Positions 43,595 to 52,668 of a stretch of 64,000 nt of DNA are shown piece after piece. The DNA is from an uncultured Propionivibrio sp. (GTDB lineage Bacteria > Pseudomonadota > Gammaproteobacteria > Burkholderiales > Rhodocyclaceae). The translations under genes and the position numbers were made by a program. Location: contig NZ_OY762657.1 of assembly GCF_963666255.1 (NCBI RefSeq), positions 248,001-312,000 on the forward strand. Direction: 5' to 3'. Every line of letters starts with the position of its first letter. Position 1 is the first letter of the stretch. Under the pieces are notes generated by a model. That model was not told the origin of the DNA, searched no databases, and saw nothing but the letters and a program-made list of their open reading frames with translations.

Positions 43595-43926
43595 CGCCTG
43601 CTCATCTCTACCTCGCCGTCGCCATCGTCGCCGAAACCGTCGCCACCACCGCGCTCAAGAGCGCCGAATCCTTCACCCGGCTGTGGCCGAGTGTCATCAC
43701 CGTCGCCGGCTATGCGATCTCGTTTTACCTCTTGTCGCTGACGCTGAAGGTGTTGCCGGTCGGCATCGTCTATGCCGTCTGGTCGGGCGTCGGCATCGTC
43801 CTGATCTCGGTCCTCGGCTGGCTCGTGCACAAGCAGACGCTCGACCTGCCGGCGCTCGTCGGCATCGCCTTCATCCTCGCCGGCGTCGTCATCATCAACG
43901 GTTTTTCCAGCAGCGTCGCGCACTGA
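43591..43926 (+). CDS. Small multidrug resistance (EmrE-type) transporter
   Basis: A 111-residue protein with four membrane helices. The proton- and drug-coupling glutamate is in AIVAETVATT (Glu14 region), followed by ESFTRLWPS and YAVWSGVGIVLIS, all matching the EmrE/Qac type better than the guanidinium (Gdx) type. It acts as an antiparallel dimer exporting cationic compounds with proton exchange. Coupling to an amidase suggests it may export a cationic reaction product, but that is inference. Confidence 0.9.
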   Translation: MTPAHLYLAVAIVAETVATTALKSAESFTRLWPSVITVAGYAISFYLLSLTLKVLPVGIVYAVWSGVGIVLISVLGWLVHKQTLDLPALVGIAFILAGVVIINGFSSSVAH

Positions 43927-43947
43927 ACGGCGTGACGCGCGCCCGGC

Positions 43948-45108
43948 TCAGGCGGGCAGACAAATGCGCCGGATCATGCGCGCGGTCATCGCCGCGTCGA
44001 TATTGGCATGACCGCCAAATGCATCGAGTCCGTGCGCGTGCAGCGCCGCCAGAACGGTCCCGGCGGCATCGGCATCGCCCACAGCGGCATCGGTCAGGCA
44101 CAGGGGCATCCCGAGGCGTCGATACATCGCCTCGATCGCGGCGATGACCTCCTCGGCAGCCGGATCGACAAGGTCGAAGACGCGGCGCCCGAGTTGCTCA
44201 AGCTTGGCCCGCTTGGCCTCGATCGTCTCGCGCAGCAGGCTCGGCTGCAGGATCGACAGCGTCCGGCCGTGGTCGATGCCATACAGGGCCGTCAGTTCGA
44301 CGGCGATGCGGTGCGTCGCCCAGTCCTGCGGCACGCCGACGCCGAGGATGCCGCAAAGCGCCTGGTTGGCCGCCCACATCAGGTTCTGCAACCAGCCGGG
44401 CGAGCGACGTTCGTCATAACGTTCGGCCAGCAAGCGCAGTGCGCGCATCACCGCCTCGGCATAGCCGTCCTGCACCAGCGCGTCGACCGGATAGGTCAGG
44501 TACTGCTCGCAGGCATGAACGAAAGCATCGACGAGGCCGTTGGCGATCTGCCGGTCGGGCAAGGACGCCAGATAGTGCGGGTTGAGAATGGCGAAGCGCG
44601 GCCGGATCGCTTCGGAGAAGAATGCTTTTTTCTGCTGCCGCGCCAGACTGGTGACAACGGCACCGCCATTCGACTCCGAGCCGGTCGCCGCCAGCGTGAT
44701 GACTGCGCCGACGGGCAGCGCTTCACTTACCGGCTGCCTGCCGGAGACGATATCCCAACCGTCACCCGCATAGCCTGCCGCGCAGGCGACGTACTTGGCG
44801 CCATCGACGACCGAGCCGCCGCCCACCGCCAGGATGAAATCAAGCCGCTCCTGCCGCACCAGCGCCACCGCGCGGTCGAGCGTTTCAAGCGACGGATTCG
44901 GCTCGACACCGGAAAACTCGACGACCGCATGGCCGGCCATCGCCGTCATCACATCGTCATAAGCACCGTTATGCCGGATCGAACCGGAACCATACATCAG
45001 CAGAATTCTGGCGCCGGCCGGGATAAGTGCGCCGAGCGTGGACATAGCTTCCGGACCGAACAGGAGGCGGGTGGGATTGCAATAATTGAACTGGAACAGA
45101 TGCGTCAT
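43948..45108 (-). CDS. Iron-containing alcohol dehydrogenase (YqhD/BDH-like)
   Basis: A 386-residue group III alcohol dehydrogenase. AVGGGSVVDGAKYVA binds NAD(P) phosphate (about 95-109), and metal ligands are in GLVDAFVHACEQYL (Asp, His) and in the histidines of PQDWATHRIAVE and GIDHGRTLS. The N-terminal FNYCNPTRLLFG start is typical of the YqhD/butanol dehydrogenase branch, usually NADPH-dependent aldehyde reductases. It is a single gene converging with the SMR gene (21 bases apart). Confidence 0.92.
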   Translation of the reverse strand: MTHLFQFNYCNPTRLLFGPEAMSTLGALIPAGARILLMYGSGSIRHNGAYDDVMTAMAGHAVVEFSGVEPNPSLETLDRAVALVRQERLDFILAVGGGSVVDGAKYVACAAGYAGDGWDIVSGRQPVSEALPVGAVITLAATGSESNGGAVVTSLARQQKKAFFSEAIRPRFAILNPHYLASLPDRQIANGLVDAFVHACEQYLTYPVDALVQDGYAEAVMRALRLLAERYDERRSPGWLQNLMWAANQALCGILGVGVPQDWATHRIAVELTALYGIDHGRTLSILQPSLLRETIEAKRAKLEQLGRRVFDLVDPAAEEVIAAIEAMYRRLGMPLCLTDAAVGDADAAGTVLAALHAHGLDAFGGHANIDAAMTARMIRRICLPA

Positions 45109-45198
45109 GATGCAGCCGGCTACGTTGAAAACCGGCCATGATACCCGAGGCCGGGCACGATGCTGCCCCGCCGTTGCACGTCACACGGAAACAGGCGC

Positions 45199-46872
45199 CT
45201 ACCCCGGCGGCGCCAGCGCCAGCGCCTTGGCGTCCTCGGCCTCGATGGCGGCAAGCAATGCGACCAGATCGACCGGCTTGAACAGCACCTGCCAGGAGGT
45301 CGCGCGCACCATCTCGATCCGCTTGACCGCCGTATCGCCGGTCATGATCACTGCCTTGACCGGCCGGCCGACGAGACGCTGCACGGCATCAAGCAACTCG
45401 ATGCCGTTCATCTCCGGCAAGCGCAGATCAACGATGAAGAAATCCGCCGACAAGATTGCCGGATCGGCCAGCGCCGCCTCGGCCGACGCATAACGCGTCA
45501 CCGTCATGCCGCAGGATTCGAGCGCTAGCGTTGCCGCCGTGGCAACCATCGTATCGTCTTCGACCAGCGCGATATGCCGTGCCGCCGGACGCTGCGGGAC
45601 GCTCGCCGGCAGCGGCTCGACCCGGCGCGGCAGGCGTCGTTCGCGCGCATCGGCAAGCGGCAGCAGGAACTCGAACACACTGCCACGGCCGGGGGTGGAA
45701 CGACAGACAATCTCTGTATTCAGCAGGGTGGCAATCCGCCGGGCGATGGCCAGGCCGAGCCCCAGCCCCTTGGTGCGATCGCGTTCGGGATTGCCGACCT
45801 GGAAATACTCCTCGAAGATGCTGTCGAGATGTTCGGGCGCGATACCGCAGCCGGTGTCCCACACCTGCACCAGCGCCTGCCGGCCGCGCCGGCGGACAGC
45901 AACGAGAATCCCGCCGGTATCGGTGTACTTGATGGCATTGCCAATCAGGTTACCCATCAGGCTCATGAGCAACTTGCCGTCGCTGCACACCGCCATGTCG
46001 CCAAACGGAAAACAGAGGTTGAAGCGCAAGGACTTGTCGACAGCCAGCGCCGAGAACTCCGCGTCGATCCGGCTGACGAAGGAATACACCTGAATCACCT
46101 CCTTGTCGGGCCGGATCATTCCCGAATCGAGCTTCGAGATATCGAGCAGCGCGTTGAGCAAACCGCCAATCTCGTGCGCCGAGGCGTTGATGTAATGACA
46201 AATGCGCTGCTGCTCGGCATTGAGCGCGGTTCGTCCGAGCGAATCGACGAGCAGGCGGATCGCCTGCATCGGCTGCCGCAGGTCGTGGCTCGCCGAAGCG
46301 AGGAAGCGCGACTTGTCGCGACTCGCCTTCTCGGCCTGTTTCAGCGCCGCGACCAGTTGCGCTTCCGCCTCCTTGCGGGCGGAAATATCGATATGCGTGC
46401 CGGACATCATCAAGGGGTTGCCATCGGCATCGCGACTGACGATGCGTCCCTGCGTCAGCACGTATTTCCATTCGCCCGACTTGGTCCGCACACGCACTTC
46501 GAGCGTGTGGCTCGGTGCCAGACCCTCGATATGGCGGCGGATCGACTCGGAAGCCCGCGCAAGGTCGTCGGGATGCACGTACTCGGCCCATTTCTCCGGA
46601 GTGTAGTCGCGCTCACCCGGTTCAAAGCCGAACATCGTCTCGAAACGTTCGCTGACGACGAAACGCTGGTTGACGAGATCCCAGTCCCAGAATCCTTCGT
46701 CGGCACCGTCGAGCACGCGCTTGAGGCGACGTTCGGCGAAACGCAAGGTCTCCAGTTCTCCGCGGAGACTGTCATTGTCGCGTTCAAGCTCAGCGATATG
46801 CCGCTCCAGCGCTGCCATGCGGCTCGCATCGGCGCGGACGTCGCAGCAAAACTCCTGATCTCGGTCGGACAT
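45199..46872 (-). CDS. Cytoplasmic hybrid histidine kinase with PAS and receiver domains
   Basis: A 557-residue soluble hybrid kinase without membrane helices. A short coiled coil (about 15-50) precedes a PAS/PAC domain (about 50-168, ending with the TDISARKEAE-like IDISARKEAEA), HisKA (SASHDLRQP, His196), HATPase_c (NLIGNAIKYT, DTGCGI, GLGLGLAI) and a C-terminal receiver (about 430-545) with DLRLPEMNG and a FKPVD lysine. There is no cognate regulator next door. The receiver-only output suggests a phosphorelay to a distant partner. Confidence 0.92.
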   Translation of the reverse strand: MSDRDQEFCCDVRADASRMAALERHIAELERDNDSLRGELETLRFAERRLKRVLDGADEGFWDWDLVNQRFVVSERFETMFGFEPGERDYTPEKWAEYVHPDDLARASESIRRHIEGLAPSHTLEVRVRTKSGEWKYVLTQGRIVSRDADGNPLMMSGTHIDISARKEAEAQLVAALKQAEKASRDKSRFLASASHDLRQPMQAIRLLVDSLGRTALNAEQQRICHYINASAHEIGGLLNALLDISKLDSGMIRPDKEVIQVYSFVSRIDAEFSALAVDKSLRFNLCFPFGDMAVCSDGKLLMSLMGNLIGNAIKYTDTGGILVAVRRRGRQALVQVWDTGCGIAPEHLDSIFEEYFQVGNPERDRTKGLGLGLAIARRIATLLNTEIVCRSTPGRGSVFEFLLPLADARERRLPRRVEPLPASVPQRPAARHIALVEDDTMVATAATLALESCGMTVTRYASAEAALADPAILSADFFIVDLRLPEMNGIELLDAVQRLVGRPVKAVIMTGDTAVKRIEMVRATSWQVLFKPVDLVALLAAIEAEDAKALALAPPG

Positions 46873-46989
46873 GGCTGAAGGCTGAATGGCAGAAAAAGGA
46901 AGCGCGTCGAAAACGGTACCAAGGACACCAGCATCAACACCGGGAATATGTCATTGTGTCACACAAGGGCGGCGCCTCGCGACTGATTC

Positions 46990-47742
46990 TCAGAACGCTT
47001 GTATTAGAAGCGAAAGCGCCCCGACCAGCACGACCGCCTCCATGATCCAGGCATGAAGGCCGGCGGGAAGGCGCCGCAGCAGCCAGCGCGCGACAAAGGC
47101 CCCAGGCGCGGTGCAGGCGCCGACAACCAGACCGATCAGCGCCTGATGCGCTGCCAACGCCGACAAGCTCCCGAACAGCAAGACCTTGGCGCCTCCCATG
47201 ACAAAGGAGATCAGCGCATCGGTGGCAATCAGCGCGCTGCCGGCGAGATCCGCGGCCATCAGGAAGGAGATCAGCAAGATGCCCGCGCCCGACATCCCGC
47301 CGTTGACGAAACCGAAACAGCCACCGGCGACCACCTGCAGCGCTGGCGACAGGCGCAGATTCGCCGCGCGCAGAACGCGCCTGAGCGGAATGCTGGCGAG
47401 CAGGAAGGCACCGAGTGCGAACGCGATCGCGTCGCTGCTCAGCAGCGTGTAGCCATACGCACCGGCGACACAGGCGGGTAGCCCGAGCCACAGCATGCGC
47501 CGCAGGTGCACCCACGCGATGTCGCGCCAGAAAGCGAATACGCGGCCGCCATTATTGAACAGCATGGCGACGGCCATCACTGGAACAACCGCGGAAACGC
47601 CGACCAGCGGCGCGAGAAAAGCCGGCAGGACGAGTCCGGTACCAAAGCCCGACAGCCCGCCCAGCACCGAAGCCAGGAAAGCGACGAGACACGCCAGCAG
47701 CAGCGGTGCCAGATCCGGCACTATCGGCATCATCTCGCCCAT
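46990..47742 (-). CDS. TSUP-family (TauE/SafE) membrane permease
   Basis: A 250-residue permease with eight predicted helices. The two repeat signatures are visible: LGGLSGFGTGLVLPAFL near residue 27 and GGCFGFVNGGMSGAGILLISF near 140. The family moves sulfite, sulfoacetate, sulfolactate or related anions, and many members remain unassigned. Several Met codons cluster at the start (1, 4, 5), so the first may not be used. A second TSUP gene lies at 51 kb. There is no sulfur promoter module here. Confidence 0.87.
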   Translation of the reverse strand: MGEMMPIVPDLAPLLLACLVAFLASVLGGLSGFGTGLVLPAFLAPLVGVSAVVPVMAVAMLFNNGGRVFAFWRDIAWVHLRRMLWLGLPACVAGAYGYTLLSSDAIAFALGAFLLASIPLRRVLRAANLRLSPALQVVAGGCFGFVNGGMSGAGILLISFLMAADLAGSALIATDALISFVMGGAKVLLFGSLSALAAHQALIGLVVGACTAPGAFVARWLLRRLPAGLHAWIMEAVVLVGALSLLIQAF

Positions 47743-47789
47743 CGGAGCGACTCAGTCACCGCAGCCGGCAGGGAGAGCCGGCAAGGATG

Positions 47790-48221
47790 TCAGCCCTGCG
47801 CGCCGACGAAGTCGCCGATACGCCGATCGACTTCGAGGATATGGTCGGTCAGCCAGCGCTGGAGAAAGGCCAGCAGGCCTGCCGCCTCGATCGCCTCGCC
47901 GGCCGCCAGACGCCGGGCAACATCCGTCACATCGCGAGCGAAAGCGCGATGCTCGCCGACATGTTCTTCATAGGCCGCACAGTGCGCACGATCGTAACCG
48001 TACTCGACGGCATAACGCTCTTCGGTCCCGAAGTGATAGTCGGCATAACTGAGCAGCCCATTCACGATCTCGGACAATTCGGCCGCCGACGCATCGCCGC
48101 TCAGCCGGTGTTGGGCCTCGTTGATCATCTTGACCAGCACACGATGCTGATCATCTATGAGCGGAATGCCGAGCTCGAAGTCGGCCCGCCAGAGATACTG
48201 CCGGACGCTGTCGTTGTCCAT
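47790..48221 (-). CDS. Bacteriohemerythrin
   Basis: A 143-residue oxygen-binding di-iron protein. The iron ligands are complete: H in IDDQHRVL, H and E in YHFGTEE, HxxxH in HVGEHRAF, and the terminal H and D in LTDHILEVD. Length and helix pattern match single-domain bacteriohemerythrins, proposed to store or deliver oxygen to oxidases and monooxygenases. No signalling domain is fused. It stands alone 47 bases upstream of the TSUP gene on the same strand. Confidence 0.95.
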   Translation of the reverse strand: MDNDSVRQYLWRADFELGIPLIDDQHRVLVKMINEAQHRLSGDASAAELSEIVNGLLSYADYHFGTEERYAVEYGYDRAHCAAYEEHVGEHRAFARDVTDVARRLAAGEAIEAAGLLAFLQRWLTDHILEVDRRIGDFVGAQG

Positions 48222-48486
48222 AATCGGTCTCGCTGAAAATCAGGCGTCACCCCCGGGTTCAAGCCGATCTGGACCGCCCCATCGGTCGCAACGACGGGGC
48301 TTCGACCGATCGATCACCCGACGAATCCAGCACCGGGGGAAAATGACGAGGAACTATATCCCAGCCAGAAACCGCCGTGCAAGTCATCGATCGACGACAC
48401 CCACCGACAAAGCCGCGAGGGGTCGGCGCCCGGGCATCGACCCGCATCGCCGGTGCGCCCTCACCCGGAACGACGCCAGGTGCTCC

Positions 48487-49722
48487 CTATTTCGCCATGA
48501 CCTCCTCGATCAGGCGCTTCTGCGCCGGCAGGCAGATCCGTTCCAGATCGTAGCAATCGACAACGGTACGGCGCGCATTCTCGCGCAAGGCAGCAAAGGC
48601 GCCCGGGTTCTCCAGGACCGCAATCACCCGCTCGGCGATTTCGTCATAATTGAAGAAGTTGACGAGCAAGCCATTCTCGCCGTCAGCGATCACCTCTTCG
48701 ACCGGCGGCGTCCGCGAACCGACAACGAGACATCCGGCCGCCATCGCTTCAAGCATCGACCATGACAGGACGAACGGATACGTCAGATACACGTGCGCAG
48801 CCGAAATCTGGAGAATGCGCAAGAACGTCGGATAAGGCAGCTTGCCGAGGAAATGCACACGCTCCGGATCGATCGCCCCGCCCAATTCCTCCAGCATCTT
48901 TTCCCGATAGTTCCGGCCCGGCGGAAGCCGGCTGCCGTAACTGACGTCGTCGCCACCGACGACCAGAACCCGCGCCGCCGGCCGCCGCCTGAGAATTTCC
49001 GGCAAGGCGCGCATGAAGCTCGGAAAGCCGCGATACGGTTCGAGATTACGGGCAACATAGGTCACGATCTCGTCACCGTGACGCAGGGTAAGCGCCTGCC
49101 CTGCCGGACCAATCGGCAAGCTCAGGGACGCAGCCGGATCCGGCCGGACGAGTTCCGTATCGATTCCGTCATGAACGACCCGCAGCATCGACCGGAATCG
49201 CTCCGGGTATCGGGAAAACTGCCACTGCGTCGGACATTGCCCAAGATCGCAGACATCAAGCCCGAGCAAATTGCCGATGTTCTTGGTGCGAATGCGCGGC
49301 CCGGTATCGAATGACATCGGCTCGAACGGGTCGAATCCCACATCGGCGCCGCGCGCATGATAGAAAAACTCGAAATAGCCAATCAACGGCACCCTCGGAA
49401 ATACTTCCTTCAGATACCAGATCTCGCCCCAACCGTTGTGCCCAAACATGACGTCGGGAACAAACCCGGATTTCCGGAGTTCCAGCGCGGCGCGCGCGGC
49501 GGCCTGGGCATTCAGCACGCCGGCCTCGACACCACGCAGGTAATGGTGTGCGTTTTTGCCCGGCGGCCTCGAAGGTTCGTAGAAGACTCTTCCGACGCCC
49601 GCCACCACCGGATCGCGGCGTTGCGTCAGCGCCACGACCCGATGTCCATCGCCGTCAGCCAGGCAACGCGCCAGATGTACATACTGTCCCGGAAAATTCT
49701 GATGCACAAAAAGGAAATTCAT
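48487..49722 (-). CDS. GT4-type glycosyltransferase
   Basis: A 411-residue GT-B fold glycosyltransferase. The N-terminal domain begins FLFVHQNFPGQYVHLA; the C-terminal nucleotide-sugar domain (from about 215) has VARNLEPYRGF, VVGGDDVSYG, FLGKLPYPTFLRIL and the EX7E-like PFVLSWSMLEAMAAG. A long acceptor-domain insertion with GARGADVGFDPFEP is specific. It stands alone with no polysaccharide cluster nearby, so sugar and acceptor are unknown. GGTATG around the start is weak; the ATG at 49722 begins the fold directly. Confidence 0.88.
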   Translation of the reverse strand: MNFLFVHQNFPGQYVHLARCLADGDGHRVVALTQRRDPVVAGVGRVFYEPSRPPGKNAHHYLRGVEAGVLNAQAAARAALELRKSGFVPDVMFGHNGWGEIWYLKEVFPRVPLIGYFEFFYHARGADVGFDPFEPMSFDTGPRIRTKNIGNLLGLDVCDLGQCPTQWQFSRYPERFRSMLRVVHDGIDTELVRPDPAASLSLPIGPAGQALTLRHGDEIVTYVARNLEPYRGFPSFMRALPEILRRRPAARVLVVGGDDVSYGSRLPPGRNYREKMLEELGGAIDPERVHFLGKLPYPTFLRILQISAAHVYLTYPFVLSWSMLEAMAAGCLVVGSRTPPVEEVIADGENGLLVNFFNYDEIAERVIAVLENPGAFAALRENARRTVVDCYDLERICLPAQKRLIEEVMAK

Positions 49723-50218
49723 ACCCCCCCATGTCGCGTCATTTTTTCGCCATAGCAGGACGGCATAAAGAACGATCGGCCGCTAGCCCGCGATGAGCCC
49801 CGATTCAATCCGGCGGAAGCCACCGGCGATGGGATGACGGAACGCTATGCGAGAAAAGAGGAGCACCCAAGGAACTATTTCACACAAAACATGGGAATGC
49901 CGTCATCGTTATCAGGGAAGATGCTGATTAATTCAGCGCTCGTCATTTCACCGAAAGCCCGAATCCATCACGAACACGGAGCGTGACTCCGGATTGTGCG
50001 ACCGCACGAATTGCAGCGTCCGGAGATGGAGAAATCAGTGCGGCCCTGAGCCAAGGCCACGATCAGGCATGGCTTGCGCCCCATGGCAAACGCGTACCCG
50101 GGATGCAAGGCCGCCGGCCAAAGCGAACCGCCATCGTTGAGGAACGAACGCAAGGCCCCGAGGGTCTATACTGCAATGCCCGACAACATCGCCGAACGTC
50201 GCGAGACGATCCAATACC
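49723..50218. other. Intergenic region before terC
   Basis: A 496-base gap. It is divergent between the glycosyltransferase and terC. A TATACT -10-like element is at 50167-50172, which would give terC a leader of about 40 bases. I searched for the GGGGAGTA core of a yybP-ykoY manganese riboswitch, often found before terC genes, and did not see it. Several short open frames show no ribosome site and no recognisable product. Confidence 0.5.
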
Positions 50219-50959
50219 ATGGAACTATCGATATCCCTGCTTGACCCGGCGGCCTGGATCGCCTTCCTCACATTGACCGCGCTCGAACTCGTCCTCGGCA
50301 TCGACAATGTCATTTTCATTTCGATCCTCGTTGACCGGCTGCCAGTGGAGAAACGCGAGAAAATTCGGCGCATCGGACTCTTTTTCGCGATGATCATGCG
50401 CATCGCATTGCTTCTGGTGCTGTCCTGGATTGTCGGGGCCACCACCTCCCTGTTCTCGCTGTTCGGCCAGGATTTTTCGCCCCGCGACCTGATCCTTCTT
50501 GGCGGCGGCGTCTTCCTGCTGTGGAAGAGCACGCAGGAGATCCATCATCTCGTCATCGGCGACGAGGAGGCCCACGAGGCCAGCCGGGCGCAAGTGACGA
50601 CCGCCGCGGTCCTCGTCCAGATCATGATGGTCGACCTCGTTTTCTCGCTCGACTCGATCATCACTGCCGTCGGCCTCGCCGACCAGATCACCGTGATGGT
50701 TGCTGCCGTCATCGTATCGGTACTGCTGATGATGTTGTTCGCCCGGGCCATCGGCGACTTCGTTTCCGCCAACCCCACGATCAAGATGCTGGCGCTCTCA
50801 TTCCTGATGCTGGTCGGCGTCGCCCTCGTCGCCGACGGCTTCAGTTTCCATGTACCGAAGGGCTACATCTACTTCGCGATGGCATTTTCGCTGGGCGTGG
50901 AAATGCTCAACCTGCGCATGCGCAAACGGCGACGCCGCGCGCCGCAGACAGGCGGATAG
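50219..50959 (+). CDS. TerC-family membrane protein
   Basis: A 246-residue protein with seven or eight helices and the TerC hallmarks: ALELVLGIDNVIFISIL (about 21-37, acidic Glu/Asp pair in the membrane) and VDLVFSLDSIITAVGLA (about 141-157), an internal repeat. Family members move or chaperone metal ions, often Mn(II), in co-translational metalation of exported proteins. The NPTIKMLALSFLMLVG segment and the cytoplasmic basic C-terminus (MRKRRRRAP) are typical. It converges with a TSUP gene. Confidence 0.92.
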   Translation: MELSISLLDPAAWIAFLTLTALELVLGIDNVIFISILVDRLPVEKREKIRRIGLFFAMIMRIALLLVLSWIVGATTSLFSLFGQDFSPRDLILLGGGVFLLWKSTQEIHHLVIGDEEAHEASRAQVTTAAVLVQIMMVDLVFSLDSIITAVGLADQITVMVAAVIVSVLLMMLFARAIGDFVSANPTIKMLALSFLMLVGVALVADGFSFHVPKGYIYFAMAFSLGVEMLNLRMRKRRRRAPQTGG

Positions 50960-50978
50960 GCCCCAGCTCCGACCGGAA

Positions 50979-51773
50979 TCAGGAGAAGGCGGCCTTGGCC
51001 ATCATCTGCGCCGCCGCCACCAGCAGCAGGAAGGCGAAACCACGCTGGATCGCCGCTTCGGACAAGCGGGACGACACCCGGCGACCGAGGAGCATTCCGG
51101 CAGCCGTCGCGACGACAAAAACCGATGTGGCCGCGAGGGGCAGCGTATCGCCCCGCGACAAAACCGACGCAACGCTTCCCGAACTGACCAGCGCAATCAC
51201 CAGCAGCGAGGTCGCCACCGCACCGTGCATCGTCACGTCGGTAAATCGGCGCAGGGCCGGCACGATGAAGAATCCGCCGCCGACACCGAGCAGACCGCTG
51301 AGAAAGCCGGCACAAACACCGACCCCGGCAAAGAGCGCGCCGCTCGTCGGATTCCAGCGAAAACGCCCGGTTGCCGGATCGATATTCGCCAGCTTCCGCC
51401 CGGTCGCGGAGACGTCACCAGACAGCGCCTGCCGGATCAGGCGCCCGGCGACGATCAACAGCACGCCCGAGAAAAACCATTGCAGCCAGCGCTGCGGCAA
51501 GGCATGCGCCGCGGCAACGCCGAGCGGCGTCATCGGCAATCCACACAGCACCATGACAAAAGCCGCCCGATAGCGCACCAGGCCGCGCCGGAAGCCTTCG
51601 AAAGCACCGAGCGCAGCGCCGCTTGCCACGGCGAACAGCGCCACCGGCGCCGCCTGCTGCATCGTCCAGCCCATGCCATTGACCAATGCGGGAACGGCAA
51701 GCACGCCACCGCCGGCCCCCGCTAGACCCATGACCAGACCAGTCAATCCTCCGAGTATCAGCAAAATCTCCAT
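50979..51773 (-). CDS. TSUP-family (TauE/SafE) membrane permease, second copy
   Basis: A 264-residue permease from ATG 51773 (AGGG six bases upstream; an ATG two codons earlier and a much longer frame exist). Two repeat motifs are visible, GLVMGLAGAGGGVLAVPALV near residue 10 and GFLSGLLGVGGGFFIVPAL near 155, with eight helices. It is distinct in sequence from the copy at 47 kb, so not a recent duplication. Transport of sulfite-like anions is the family role; the specific anion is unknown. Confidence 0.87.
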   Translation of the reverse strand: MEILLILGGLTGLVMGLAGAGGGVLAVPALVNGMGWTMQQAAPVALFAVASGAALGAFEGFRRGLVRYRAAFVMVLCGLPMTPLGVAAAHALPQRWLQWFFSGVLLIVAGRLIRQALSGDVSATGRKLANIDPATGRFRWNPTSGALFAGVGVCAGFLSGLLGVGGGFFIVPALRRFTDVTMHGAVATSLLVIALVSSGSVASVLSRGDTLPLAATSVFVVATAAGMLLGRRVSSRLSEAAIQRGFAFLLLVAAAQMMAKAAFS

Positions 51774-51948
51774 CGACATCCCTGTCAGCGTTCCCGCATG
51801 GTTCGGCCATGCGGCCCGGCATTGCCCACGAAAGGCGCCTATGATCCGGCTGAATCGACCCGGATGCAACCGGCCGACACGCCATTGCCCGACTGGACTA
51901 CAATGCTGCGCTGACCCGAAACACGACGCGCATTCCGCTCAGAACGCC

Positions 51949-52188
51949 ATGACTCCGACCTTCATCCGCCCGGCCAGCCTGCTCGGCCTGATCCTGTTTG
52001 CTGTTTGCCAATCCGCGGCCGCATTGCCCAAGGCTGCCGAAAACGAAAATGCGCCGGTGACATTTGCCACCGAAGCGCCGCGCCCGAAGCCCCTGAGCCA
52101 GGCGAAAAAGGCCACGTCAGGAAAATCCGCCACCAGCGCCAAGGCGACGCCGCACGGAGCGACCAGAAAGCCCCGCGCGCGCAAGTAG
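51949..52188 (+). CDS. Small secreted basic protein, unknown function
   Basis: A 79-residue chain: a signal peptide (about 1-25, ending SAAALPKA) followed by a low-complexity mature part rich in Ala, Lys and Thr that ends in a run of basic residues (RKPRARK). There is no known domain. ATG 51949 lacks a strong ribosome site. It precedes the DUF192 gene by 33 bases on the same strand, and both would be exported. Confidence 0.5.
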   Translation: MTPTFIRPASLLGLILFAVCQSAAALPKAAENENAPVTFATEAPRPKPLSQAKKATSGKSATSAKATPHGATRKPRARK

Positions 52189-52221
52189 GCCAGCCCTTCA
52201 CCGCACTCCGGAGATCCTCTC

Positions 52222-52665
52222 ATGCCACACCCCTCAACCCTGCTCGGCGGCCTCCTGATACTGGCCGCCCCGGCCGTCATGGCGCAGCAGTTTCCGGTCA
52301 TGGAACTGCGCGCCGGTTTCCATCGCATCGAAGCCGAAGTCGCCGCCAACCAGCCAAACCGCATGCAGGGACTCATGCATCGCCGCAGCCTCGGAGCCAA
52401 CCAGGGCATGCTCTTCGTCTTCCCGATCAAGGAGCGTCACTGCATGTGGATGCGCAACACACTCATCCCGCTGTCGGTCGCCTTCCTTGATGACGACGGC
52501 AAGATCCTCAACATCGAGGAAATGAAGCCGCAAACCGAAAACAACCATTGCGCCGCAGCACCCGCCCGCTTCGCGCTCGAAATGAACAAAGCCTGGTTCG
52601 CCAGCAAGGGGCTTGCTGCCGGCATCCGTATCAGCGGCGTCGACGCTGCGCCGCCGCCGCAATAA
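52222..52665 (+). CDS. DUF192 family exported protein
   Basis: A 147-residue protein with a signal peptide (about 1-21, ending VMAQQ) and the DUF192 fold: EVAANQPNRMQGLMHRRSL, GMLFVFPIKERHCMWMRNTLIPL and a conserved final strand. Two cysteines are at residues 74 and 113. The family is widespread and uncharacterised, sometimes adjacent to transporter or stress genes. It lies 3 bases before the ubiC start and may be co-transcribed with it. Confidence 0.85.
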   Translation: MPHPSTLLGGLLILAAPAVMAQQFPVMELRAGFHRIEAEVAANQPNRMQGLMHRRSLGANQGMLFVFPIKERHCMWMRNTLIPLSVAFLDDDGKILNIEEMKPQTENNHCAAAPARFALEMNKAWFASKGLAAGIRISGVDAAPPPQ

Positions 52666-52668
52666 TCC

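Noticed and set aside
50137-50172. TTGAGG and TATACT as a standard promoter pair of terC
   Set aside because: The spacing is 24 bases; only the -10-like element is kept as a tentative mention.
49723-50218. Possible yybP-ykoY manganese riboswitch before terC
   Set aside because: No GGGGAGTA-like core or matching stem arrangement is visible, and the predicted leader is too short.
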